Source: UBA8337 sp965662725 (GTDB lineage: Bacteria; Pseudomonadota; Alphaproteobacteria; RS24). From it: DNA of 11,944 nucleotides. Of this stretch, positions 1 through 6,964 are shown piece by piece (the first letter of the stretch is position 1; every line of letters starts with the position of its first letter). A program made the position numbers and the translations under genes. The notes under the pieces are model-generated. The model searched no databases. It was not told the DNA's origin and was given only the letters and a program-made list of their open reading frames with translations. Location: the NCBI GenBank assembly GCA_965662725.1, contig CBFIIT010000043.1, positions 1-11,944 of the forward strand, given 5' to 3'.

Positions 1-41
1 TGCGTACATCGGCCTATCCACCTTCGTATCGTTCAAACTCG

Positions 42-65
42 TGCCAAAATATAAGTTTTTCGGCA
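42..65 (-). other. Small hairpin in the left-going leader
   Basis: On the minus strand TGCC, a one-base bulge and AAAA pair with TTTT and GGCA across a 7-nt loop. The hairpin would sit within the first nucleotides of the transcript from the promoter at 77-104. It has no following U tract, so it is not an obvious terminator. Further along, GGTGG (18-22) lies eight bases before a minus-strand ATG at 7-9, so a divergent coding region may begin there. Only three codons are visible, so no gene is called. Confidence 0.3.
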
Positions 66-76
66 ATTGAGCGGCG

Positions 77-104
77 AATATACGCGGCCAGCGTCCCAAG
101 TCAA
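77..104 (-). promoter_or_regulatory. Candidate sigma70-like promoter reading left out of the window
   Basis: On the minus strand a TTGACT box (99-104) and a TATATT box (77-82) are separated by 16 bp. Each matches five of six consensus bases. The -10 box is followed by a GC-rich discriminator (CGCCGC), a pattern often seen at strong or stringently controlled promoters. The expected start is near position 70, so the transcript would leave the window on the left. It would drive a gene divergent from cysD that is not visible here. Confidence 0.5.
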
Positions 105-168
105 GCGGATAAAATCAGCCGCGATGATGCCGTATCAGGGACGGGGCGAGCTAATAATACAAAAAAAT

Positions 169-212
169 TTGTGATATAAAATATTTATCATTGAAAAAAT
201 GTTTTTTATCAC
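169..212 (+). promoter_or_regulatory. AT-rich TGATA/TATCA repeat cluster upstream of cysD
   Basis: This stretch holds TGATA at 172-176, TATCA at 186-190 and TATCA again at 207-211. The first two form a dyad with a 9-bp gap. The sequence TTTATCA occurs at 184-190 and 205-211, exactly 21 bp or about two helical turns apart. GTGATA (171-176) and TATCAC (207-212) form a wider inverted pair. The elements lie 50-90 bp before the cysD start, where a promoter and regulator site are expected. No known cysteine-regulon operator is recognised, so the role is inferred from position and symmetry. Confidence 0.35.
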
Positions 213-261
213 CTAAACAAGCGCTCAGTTGAAAAAAAATGCCGCCAGTAAAGGAGCGCAC

Positions 262-1170
262 ATGTCTGAGCGCCAATATTTGACCCATTTGCAGCAATTG
301 GAAGCTGAAAGCATTGAAATTATGCGCGAAGTGGTGGCGCAGGCGGAAAATCCGGTCATGCTGTATTCGGTCGGCAAAGACAGTGCCGCCATGCTGCATG
401 TCGCCAAAAAGGCGTTTTTTCCATCACCGCCGCCATTTCCGCTTTTGCATGTCGATACGACGTGGAAATTCCAAGCCATGTATCAATTGCGCGAAAAAGC
501 GGCGCACGATGCCGGTATGGAGCTATTGGTGCATAAAAACCCGGACGCTGAGGCGCAAGGCATTAACCCGTTTGACCATGGGCCGTTGCACACGGATATG
601 TGGAAGACCGAAGGGTTGAAACAAGCTTTGGATAAATACGGGTTTGACGCGGCTTTTGGCGGTGCGCGTCGCGATGAAGAAAAATCACGCGCCAAAGAGC
701 GTGTATTTTCGTTTCGCAGTGAAAACCATCAATGGGATCCGAAAAACCAGCGTCCGGAATTATGGTCGCTATACAATGCGCGCAAAGCGCAAGGCCAATC
801 GATGCGCGTATTTCCGCTATCGAATTGGACCGAGCTGGATATTTGGCAATATATCCGCTTGGAAAATATCGAAATCGTACCACTTTATTTTGCCGCGCCG
901 CGCCCAACTGTTGAGCGCGATGGCCTGATTTTAATGGTTGATGATGAGCGCTTTCCGCTGCGCGACGGCGAACAGCCGGTGATGCGCTCCGTGCGGTTTC
1001 GCACGCTGGGTTGCTATCCGTTAACCGGCGCGGTGGAAAGCACGGCTACCAGCCTCAATGAGGTCATTCAAGAAACGCTTTTGACCACTACCTCTGAACG
1101 CCAAGGCCGCGCCATTGACCATGATGCGGCGGCCTCAATGGAAATTAAAAAACAACAGGGTTATTTCTAA
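262..1170 (+). CDS. cysD: Sulfate adenylyltransferase subunit 2 (CysD)
   Basis: CysD is the catalytic subunit of ATP sulfurylase. With the GTPase CysN it makes adenosine 5'-phosphosulfate (APS) and pyrophosphate from ATP and sulfate in the cytoplasm, the first step of sulfate assimilation. The protein is 302 aa, the same as E. coli CysD. The PP-loop nucleotide-binding motif SVGKDS is at residues 36-41. The family blocks GGARRDEEKSRAKER, NWTELDIWQYI and, near the C-terminus, TTSERQGR and KKQQGYF are all present. The reading frame is open back to a TTG at 229, but ATG 262 is preferred: AAAGGAG (250-256) sits five bases before it and the length then matches the family. The stop overlaps the cysNC start by one base (TAATG), which points to translational coupling and fits the CysD-CysN complex. 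Confidence 0.97.
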   Translation: MSERQYLTHLQQLEAESIEIMREVVAQAENPVMLYSVGKDSAAMLHVAKKAFFPSPPPFPLLHVDTTWKFQAMYQLREKAAHDAGMELLVHKNPDAEAQGINPFDHGPLHTDMWKTEGLKQALDKYGFDAAFGGARRDEEKSRAKERVFSFRSENHQWDPKNQRPELWSLYNARKAQGQSMRVFPLSNWTELDIWQYIRLENIEIVPLYFAAPRPTVERDGLILMVDDERFPLRDGEQPVMRSVRFRTLGCYPLTGAVESTATSLNEVIQETLLTTTSERQGRAIDHDAAASMEIKKQQGYF

Positions 1171-3095
1171 TGTCGAAAGCCGAGACCAGCTATCAAACCG
1201 AGGCGCTTATCGCGCAAGATATTGAAGCCTATTTGGCTGCGCATGAAGATAAAACCATGCTGCGCTTTATCACTTGCGGCAGTGTTGATGATGGTAAATC
1301 AACGCTTATCGGTCGGCTTTTATATGACAGCAAAATGATTTTTGACGACCAGCTCAGTGCGCTGGAAGCGGCGTCAAAAAAATCCGGCACGCAAGGCGAT
1401 GAGATAGATTTTGCACTTTTGGTTGATGGCTTGGCGGCTGAGCGCGAGCAGGGCATTACCATTGATGTCGCCTATCGTTTTTTCGCCACTGAAAAGCGAA
1501 AATTTATTGTCGCCGATACGCCGGGCCATGAGCAATATACCCGCAATATGGTAACCGGGGCTTCCACCGCTGATTTGGCGGTTCTTTTGGTCGATGCGCG
1601 CCATGGCGTGCTGACGCAAACCCGCCGGCATGCCTATTTGGTGCATTTATTGGGTTTGAAACACATTGTCTTGGCGGTCAATAAAATGGACTTGGTCGAT
1701 TTCAGCCAAACGCGATTTGATGAAATCGTTGCTGACTTCAATCACTTTGCCGCCGCGTTGGATATGCCGCCGCCGCTCGCAATTCCGATATCCGGTCTTG
1801 GCGGTGACAATATTGCGGCCCCCAGTGACGCGACCCCATGGTATGAGGGTCCGGCTTTGCTGGCGCATTTGGAAACCGTGCCTTTGGCGACAGACGCGGC
1901 GCGCGATAATCCGTTCACCATGCCGGTGCAATGGGTCAATCGACCGAATTTGGATTTTCGCGGCTTCTCCGGTCGCATATCGGGCGGCTCGGTAAAGCCC
2001 GGCGATCGCGTTCGTATTGTGCCATCGGGCAAAACCAGCACAGTGAAAGAAATTGTCACCATGGCCGCCAATGGCACGCGCTGTGATTTGCCGGAAGCCG
2101 GCGCCGGTCAATCAGTAACGCTGACACTTGCCGATGAAGTTGACTGCTCGCGCGGCGATGTTATTGCCGCTTCTGACGACCCGCCTCTGGCGGCTGACAA
2201 GTTTGAAGCAAGCCTTGTTTGGATGGATGAAGCGGTGATGCTGCCCGGCCGCGCCTATGAAATGCGCCTTGGCACACAAGCCGTGTCGGCCCGCATTCAA
2301 GCGCCGAAATATGCGGTGAATGTCAATAATATGGAACATCTGGCCAGCAAGGGTTTGGCATTAAATGAAATCGGTGTTGTGGAATTGGCGACCGACCGGC
2401 CGGTGGTTTTTGCGCCTTTTGCCGACAGTCAAAAGCTCGGCAGCTTTGTGCTGATTGACAAAATAAGCAATGCCACAGTGGCCGCCGGACTTTTGCATTT
2501 CAGCCTGCGTCGCGCACATAATATTCATTGGCAGGCGGTTGATATTGACCGTGCAGCGCATGCCGAATTGAAAGGCCAGCAGCCAAAAATTCTGTGGTTC
2601 ACCGGCCTGTCCGGTTCCGGTAAATCGACCATTGCCAATGCGGTGGAGAAAAAATTACACGCCAAGGGCAAGCACAGTTTTCTGCTCGACGGCGATAATG
2701 TGCGGCATGGGCTGAATAAGGATTTGGGCTTTACCGATGCCGACCGGATTGAAAATATCCGCCGTATCGGTGAGGTGGCCAAATTGATGACCGATGCCGG
2801 TCTGATTGTTCTGACGGCGTTTATTTCACCGTTTCGTGCCGAGCGCGATATGGTGCGCGCGCTGGTGCCCGAGGGGGAGTTCATTGAAATTCATGTCGAT
2901 ACGCCGCTCGATATTGCCGAGACGCGCGATGTGAAGGGCTTGTATAAAAAGGCACGCGCCGGTCAGTTGAAAAATTTCACCGGAATTGACAGCCCTTATG
3001 AGCCGCCGGAAGCAGCTGAGATAAGCGTCAATACGGTCGCGCTGAGTGTTGAAGAAGCGGCCGATTTAATTATTGATTATCTCGAAACCGATTAA
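1170..3095 (+). CDS. cysNC: Bifunctional sulfate adenylyltransferase subunit 1 / APS kinase (CysN-CysC)
   Basis: This 641-aa fusion first stimulates ATP sulfurylase by GTP hydrolysis (CysN) and then phosphorylates APS to PAPS (CysC). The CysN half has an EF-Tu-like GTPase with P-loop GSVDDGKS (37-44), the switch motif DTPGH (116-120) and NKMD (171-174), followed by beta-barrel domains to about residue 455. The APS kinase half starts near 465 with P-loop GLSGSGKS (479-486), then DGDNVRHGLN and the FISP segment whose serine (S553) matches the conserved APS-kinase serine. It ends with GLYKKARAG and NFTGIDSPYEPP. Two positions differ from E. coli CysC as I recall it: FISPF for FISPH, and RDVKG for RDPKG. 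Such fusions are common in alphaproteobacteria, including NodQ-type proteins that supply PAPS for sulfation. No cysH or sulfotransferase is in view, so the fate of the PAPS is open. Confidence 0.96.
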   Translation: MSKAETSYQTEALIAQDIEAYLAAHEDKTMLRFITCGSVDDGKSTLIGRLLYDSKMIFDDQLSALEAASKKSGTQGDEIDFALLVDGLAAEREQGITIDVAYRFFATEKRKFIVADTPGHEQYTRNMVTGASTADLAVLLVDARHGVLTQTRRHAYLVHLLGLKHIVLAVNKMDLVDFSQTRFDEIVADFNHFAAALDMPPPLAIPISGLGGDNIAAPSDATPWYEGPALLAHLETVPLATDAARDNPFTMPVQWVNRPNLDFRGFSGRISGGSVKPGDRVRIVPSGKTSTVKEIVTMAANGTRCDLPEAGAGQSVTLTLADEVDCSRGDVIAASDDPPLAADKFEASLVWMDEAVMLPGRAYEMRLGTQAVSARIQAPKYAVNVNNMEHLASKGLALNEIGVVELATDRPVVFAPFADSQKLGSFVLIDKISNATVAAGLLHFSLRRAHNIHWQAVDIDRAAHAELKGQQPKILWFTGLSGSGKSTIANAVEKKLHAKGKHSFLLDGDNVRHGLNKDLGFTDADRIENIRRIGEVAKLMTDAGLIVLTAFISPFRAERDMVRALVPEGEFIEIHVDTPLDIAETRDVKGLYKKARAGQLKNFTGIDSPYEPPEAAEISVNTVALSVEEAADLIIDYLETD

Positions 3096-4085
3096 TCAGC
3101 CATTCGGCTCGAAAATCACCCGTCCGACAATCTCGCGATTGGCCATCATTTGAAAGCCGTCGCGCCAATCGCTCAAGGGCAGGCGCGCATGCACATGCGG
3201 CGAAATTTTGCCTTCGGCCGCCAATTGCCAAATAGCGGCTTGGTTTTCTGCCCCTTTTTCAGGGTTGCGGCGGCCATATTCACCGGCCCGTACGCCGACC
3301 ACGGAAAAGCCTTTTATCAATGGCATATTGACACCAATGCTTGGAATGCGGCCATCGGCAAAACCGATAATCAACAGCCGCCCGTCCCAACCGATGCAGC
3401 GCACGCTCTCATCAAACACATCGCCGCCGACCGGGTCATAAATCACATCGGCACCGCCGCCGGTCAGCTCTTTGACTTTCTCGCGAAAACCGTTTTGAAC
3501 ATTGATCACTGCTGCAGGGGCAAACTTCTCATCAATGATTTTCAGCTTTTCGTCAGATGAGGCAGTGGCAATAATTTTCGCCCCTAAATGCTTGCCCAAA
3601 TCAACCGCTGCTAAGCCGACACCGCCGGCCGCGCCATGCACCAAAAGCCACTCATCTTTTTGCAAAAGCCCGCGCCGCACCAAACCGACATAGGCCGTCA
3701 AATAAGCCGAACCGGTGGCCGATGCGGTCGCGAAATCGAGATTTTCGGGAATTTTGCGCAAGCGGTCGGCCGGCATCACCATATAGTCGGCAAATGTGCC
3801 AAGCCCGCCGCAGACAACTTTATCGCCGACTTGCCAGCCATCGGCTCCGGTCGTGACAGCTTCGCCAAGTTCGGCAATTTCACCGGCCCCCTCCATGCCC
3901 GGCGAAAACGGCACGGGTGGCTTTAATTGATAGCCGCCATGGGTCATTAGAAAATCCGGAAATCCCAAACTGGCGGCACGAATTTTTACCAATACTTCGC
4001 CGGCTGCCGGTTTTGGTGTGGCCACTTCTTCCAACGCAACACCGGCCAAATCAGCCAATAATTCATTGACCCGTAAGGCTTTCAT
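3096..4085 (-). CDS. Zinc-free MDR-family NAD(P)H:quinone oxidoreductase-like protein
   Basis: This 329-aa protein belongs to the medium-chain dehydrogenase/reductase superfamily, in the quinone oxidoreductase (QOR) branch. It has an N-terminal GroES-like fold with PFSPGMEGAGEI around 59-70 and a Rossmann domain with HGAAGGVG at 150-157. The structural and catalytic zinc cysteines of alcohol dehydrogenases are absent. The family reduces quinones, enones or enoyl-type substrates with NADPH; the substrate here cannot be read from sequence. The start ATG overlaps the TGA of the upstream SDR gene (ATGA), with GGGAG (4094-4098) eight bases before it, so the two are probably translated from one mRNA and may act in sequence. 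The stop codon directly abuts the convergent cysNC stop codon. Confidence 0.88.
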   Translation of the reverse strand: MKALRVNELLADLAGVALEEVATPKPAAGEVLVKIRAASLGFPDFLMTHGGYQLKPPVPFSPGMEGAGEIAELGEAVTTGADGWQVGDKVVCGGLGTFADYMVMPADRLRKIPENLDFATASATGSAYLTAYVGLVRRGLLQKDEWLLVHGAAGGVGLAAVDLGKHLGAKIIATASSDEKLKIIDEKFAPAAVINVQNGFREKVKELTGGGADVIYDPVGGDVFDESVRCIGWDGRLLIIGFADGRIPSIGVNMPLIKGFSVVGVRAGEYGRRNPEKGAENQAAIWQLAAEGKISPHVHARLPLSDWRDGFQMMANREIVGRVIFEPNG

Positions 4086-5005
4086 TCTTCTGTCTCCCGT
4101 GCAGAACCGCCCGGCTCATAAGATACTTTGCGCCCGCTCAGCATTTCATAAAATGAGCGTGTATCATGGGTTTTCCAATCCGCGGTTTCTTGGGTTTGCG
4201 CATCAAAAGCGGCGATAATTTCATTATTGCGCTCCTCGGCCAAATGCCGCGCTGCATAATGCGGAAAAATATAAAATGAGCCTTTTTTAATCTCGGCCAG
4301 TGTATGCGCGCCAACTGTTTCAACCGGATAGGGCCGATGCGGCCCGTCGGTTGGATTGGCACCGCGGCCTTCTTTCGGACCGCCAAATTGCGCTTGGCGT
4401 CTTTTACCGGAATTGCCGATATCGCTCTCGGTCCAGCCCGGGCATAAAAGTGATAGCGACATATGCGGCGGCAATTCCATCCTTAACATGCCGGTATAGC
4501 CAAGCACTGCCGCCTTGGAGGCATTATAGGCGCTGAGCATGGGCAAGGGCCAACCGACTGAGTTTTCAGATGCGGTATTGCAAATATGCGCTTCGCTGCC
4601 TTGCTCTTTAAAGCGGCGGAAAAACTCCATACACATATTCCAATTGCCGAAGAAATTAACCTCGAAAATCCATCGCAAATCGGCATCATCCATTTTAGCC
4701 GACGCGGTCATGCCGGCGCCGACGCCGGCATTATTGAATAAAATATCGACGCGCCCGAAATGCCCCCACGCCTTATCGGCCAGAGCGGTGATTTGCGCTT
4801 TATCAGTAACATCGCAAGCCATGCCGACCACCTCGCTATCATCGCCCAAAGCGCGGACAAGCTCGGCCGCCGCATCGCATTCTTTTTGCTCTATATCGGC
4901 TATCACAACATGGCAATTTTCGGCTGCTAATGATTTCGCAATGTCCAATCCAATACCATTGGCCCCGCCACTAATCACTGCCACTTTATTCTTGAAATTA
5001 TCCAT
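4082..5005 (-). CDS. Short-chain dehydrogenase/reductase (SDR), NAD(H)-type
   Basis: A 307-aa classical SDR. The cofactor motif reads SGGANGIG (12-19), D37 at the end of the second strand favours NAD(H) over NADP(H), and NNAG is at 91-94. The catalytic set is N117, S146, Y160 and K164 (YNASK). A C-terminal extension of roughly 100 residues after the catalytic lysine is longer than in minimal 250-aa SDRs and probably shapes the substrate pocket. The frame extends to an ATG at 5029, but GGAGG (5011-5015) lies five bases before ATG 5005, and the Rossmann strand begins right after it, so 5005 is chosen. It likely oxidises or reduces an alcohol/carbonyl and is coupled to the MDR gene downstream. 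The exact substrate is unknown. No strong promoter stands out in the 156-bp gap to the divergent gene at 5162. Confidence 0.88.
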   Translation of the reverse strand: MDNFKNKVAVISGGANGIGLDIAKSLAAENCHVVIADIEQKECDAAAELVRALGDDSEVVGMACDVTDKAQITALADKAWGHFGRVDILFNNAGVGAGMTASAKMDDADLRWIFEVNFFGNWNMCMEFFRRFKEQGSEAHICNTASENSVGWPLPMLSAYNASKAAVLGYTGMLRMELPPHMSLSLLCPGWTESDIGNSGKRRQAQFGGPKEGRGANPTDGPHRPYPVETVGAHTLAEIKKGSFYIFPHYAARHLAEERNNEIIAAFDAQTQETADWKTHDTRSFYEMLSGRKVSYEPGGSARETEE

Positions 5006-5161
5006 CACTGCCTCCGCATAATTGGGCAAAATTACGTTGAATTTAACCGAAGCTTAGGGAAAGCAATAAGCGGGCGCAAGGCGGCGCGTGTTTTGCTTGT
5101 TTCATGCCTTTTGTCGTGGCAGAATTTTTTATCGAATAAGAAAACAATAAGGGAGAAGGAA

Positions 5162-5527
5162 ATGAGTTTTTATTTATTTTTAGCCGCTGCGGCTTTGTCA
5201 TTTTTCGGTGCGGCGTTTCACGGCATTTTGGGCCGCAAAATTTACATGGGAAATATTCGCGCCGCTGATTTGCCGCCGCTTACGGTCTCTCTAAGCGCTG
5301 TCTCTTGGGATATGTTTAGCGTCTGGCTGGTGGTTGGCGGTCTGACGCTTTTATGCGTCGCCTTTAATGATGAAGCGATCTGGATGGCCTATCCGATTAT
5401 GCTGTTGAATATGGTCGGCGCGGCCGTTTTCTTATTATTAATGGTGGCAGGGCATAAGGAATTGGTGCGTTTGCCGGGGGCTTATTTGCTGGCGGCCACC
5501 GGTGGGCTGATTTATCTGGCCCTTTAA
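5162..5527 (+). CDS. Small four-helix integral membrane protein of unknown function
   Basis: I do not recognise this 121-aa protein. Four hydrophobic segments are visible at about 3-23, 44-67, 73-96 and 104-120, joined by short loops. Charged residues are few: RK at 25-26, D50 within or at the edge of the second helix, DE at 70-71 and HKE at 98-100. The motif FHGILGRK follows the first helix. The open frame reaches back to a TTG at 5093, but ATG 5162 is preferred because a purine-rich GGGAGAAGGA (5151-5160) precedes it directly and the hydrophobic start is then clean. It lies 99 bp upstream of the P450 on the same strand with no terminator in the gap, so it may share the transcript of the P450 and sulfatase. 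A link to membrane-borne substrate or electron supply is speculation. Confidence 0.75.
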   Translation: MSFYLFLAAAALSFFGAAFHGILGRKIYMGNIRAADLPPLTVSLSAVSWDMFSVWLVVGGLTLLCVAFNDEAIWMAYPIMLLNMVGAAVFLLLMVAGHKELVRLPGAYLLAATGGLIYLAL

Positions 5528-5626
5528 AGCGGCATGGCGCGACCGGTTGAAGCGGTGAAGAGACTTGCCGATAGCGATTAGATATTTATAGTCATTTCAA
5601 AAGCGTAACTCTATTGAGGTTTTACA

Positions 5627-6964
5627 ATGCAATCTCTGTCGGACATGATCGAACCGGAAGATAATTCTTATCGTCCGCCGCACATCAAATATGAAACCCC
5701 TGACGATTTTAATCTGATGGATATTATGGCCTTTGCCGAGCATGGCCAGCCCTATGAATATTTTCATACGCTGCGCGAAAAAGCGCCTGTGGCTTGGTGG
5801 CAGCCGCCGGAAGATATGGATGTGGCCGGTTTTTGGTCGCTGTCGCGCTATGAAGATGTGAAAAAATGCGACCTTGATGCGAAGACATTTTCATCCGGCA
5901 CGGGCGGTATTTTGATGGGCTATAGTGCCAAGCAGCGCGGCCCGAAACGCCTCAGCGGCGCGGCACTGAATTCGATGATCAATATGGACCAGCCATTTCA
6001 TATTCCGCTGCGCATGGCGCATCGGCCTTTCTTTACGCCCGATTATATTGCGCATTTGCAAACCCGCGTTGAGGGTGAGGTTGACCGCTTGCTGGATAAT
6101 ATGGAAGCGATTGCCAAAAAGAATGACGGTAAAGTCGATATGGTGACCAATTTTTCTGAATGGCTGCCCATGTATACTTTGTGCGAAATGCTGGGCATTG
6201 ACGAAAAAGACCGCCCCAGCATTGTGCGCTGGATGCATTATCTGGAAAACGCGCAATATATTATCACTGACCCGAACTCGAAAGTGTCGCCATGGTTTAT
6301 CGCCAAATTTCTTTGGAATATTCGGCAAATGTTTCGCTATGGGCAAAAGGTTTTGCAAGACCGGCGCAAAAATCCGCGCGATGATTTATTGACCGTTATC
6401 GCGACCACTGAAGTGGATGGCGAGCCGATGCCGCAATCTTATCTCGACGGGTCTTGGTTGCTGATTATTTTTGCCGGCAATGACACAACCCGCAATTCGC
6501 TATCGGGCACGATGCGGCTTTTGTCGCAATTTAAAGACCAAAAGCAAATGCTGCTGGATGACCCCAATCTCGTGCCGAGCATGGTGCCGGAAGCTTTGCG
6601 TCTGGTATCGCCGGTTATGTATATGCGCCGCACGGCTTTGGCCGAGGCTGAGTTTTCCGGCCAGCAAATTTTGCCCGGCGAAAAAGTGATTATGTATTAC
6701 GGCGCGGCCAATCGTGACCCGGATGTGTTTCACGACCCCGATAAAATGGACATGCACCGCAATAATGTGGCTGACCATTTGGCGTTCGGCACCGGCCCGC
6801 ATGTTTGCCTCGGCCAGCGTATTGCCAATATGCAATTGGAAACCGCTTATAAGCGTATCCTCGACCGTTTCCCGAATGTGGAATGGACGGGCAATCAACG
6901 CCACGCGCCGAATAATTTCGTCAATGCCATCTCGCATTTGGAAGTCGATTTGGGGATTAAGTAA
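5627..6964 (+). CDS. Cytochrome P450 monooxygenase
   Basis: A complete 445-aa soluble bacterial P450, expected to insert one oxygen atom from O2 using electrons from a ferredoxin system. All family landmarks are present: the I-helix AGNDTT (283-288, acid-alcohol pair D286/T287), the K-helix ExxR (E322-R325), and the haem loop FGTGPHVC (387-394) with C394 as the proximal iron ligand. GNDTTRNS in the I-helix and the SPVMYMRRTA and GAANRDP blocks resemble the CYP124/125/142/153 group, which acts on chain ends of lipids, sterols and alkanes; the exact family is not assigned. GAGGT (5616-5620) precedes ATG 5627 by six bases. No N-terminal membrane anchor is seen. The stop overlaps the sulfatase start (TAATG). 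No redox-partner gene is in the window. Confidence 0.93.
   Translation: MQSLSDMIEPEDNSYRPPHIKYETPDDFNLMDIMAFAEHGQPYEYFHTLREKAPVAWWQPPEDMDVAGFWSLSRYEDVKKCDLDAKTFSSGTGGILMGYSAKQRGPKRLSGAALNSMINMDQPFHIPLRMAHRPFFTPDYIAHLQTRVEGEVDRLLDNMEAIAKKNDGKVDMVTNFSEWLPMYTLCEMLGIDEKDRPSIVRWMHYLENAQYIITDPNSKVSPWFIAKFLWNIRQMFRYGQKVLQDRRKNPRDDLLTVIATTEVDGEPMPQSYLDGSWLLIIFAGNDTTRNSLSGTMRLLSQFKDQKQMLLDDPNLVPSMVPEALRLVSPVMYMRRTALAEAEFSGQQILPGEKVIMYYGAANRDPDVFHDPDKMDMHRNNVADHLAFGTGPHVCLGQRIANMQLETAYKRILDRFPNVEWTGNQRHAPNNFVNAISHLEVDLGIK

Noticed and set aside
1..70. C-terminal end of a rightward gene at the left edge (frame 2, stop at 68-70)
   Set aside because: Only 22 codons are visible, without a recognisable motif, and the region also holds a good opposite-strand promoter.
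229..261. Upstream TTG start extending CysD by 11 residues
   Set aside because: The added MKKNAASKGAH encodes the Shine-Dalgarno of the downstream ATG, which alone gives the family length of 302 aa.
1374..2111. Minus-strand open frames of 90-154 codons inside cysNC
   Set aside because: They overlap conserved cysNC codons, show no domain and have low-complexity, composition-driven translations.
5528..5626. Separate promoter for the P450
   Set aside because: Several TTG-type boxes exist, but none pairs with a good -10 at 16-18 bp. Co-transcription from the membrane-protein gene cannot be excluded either.
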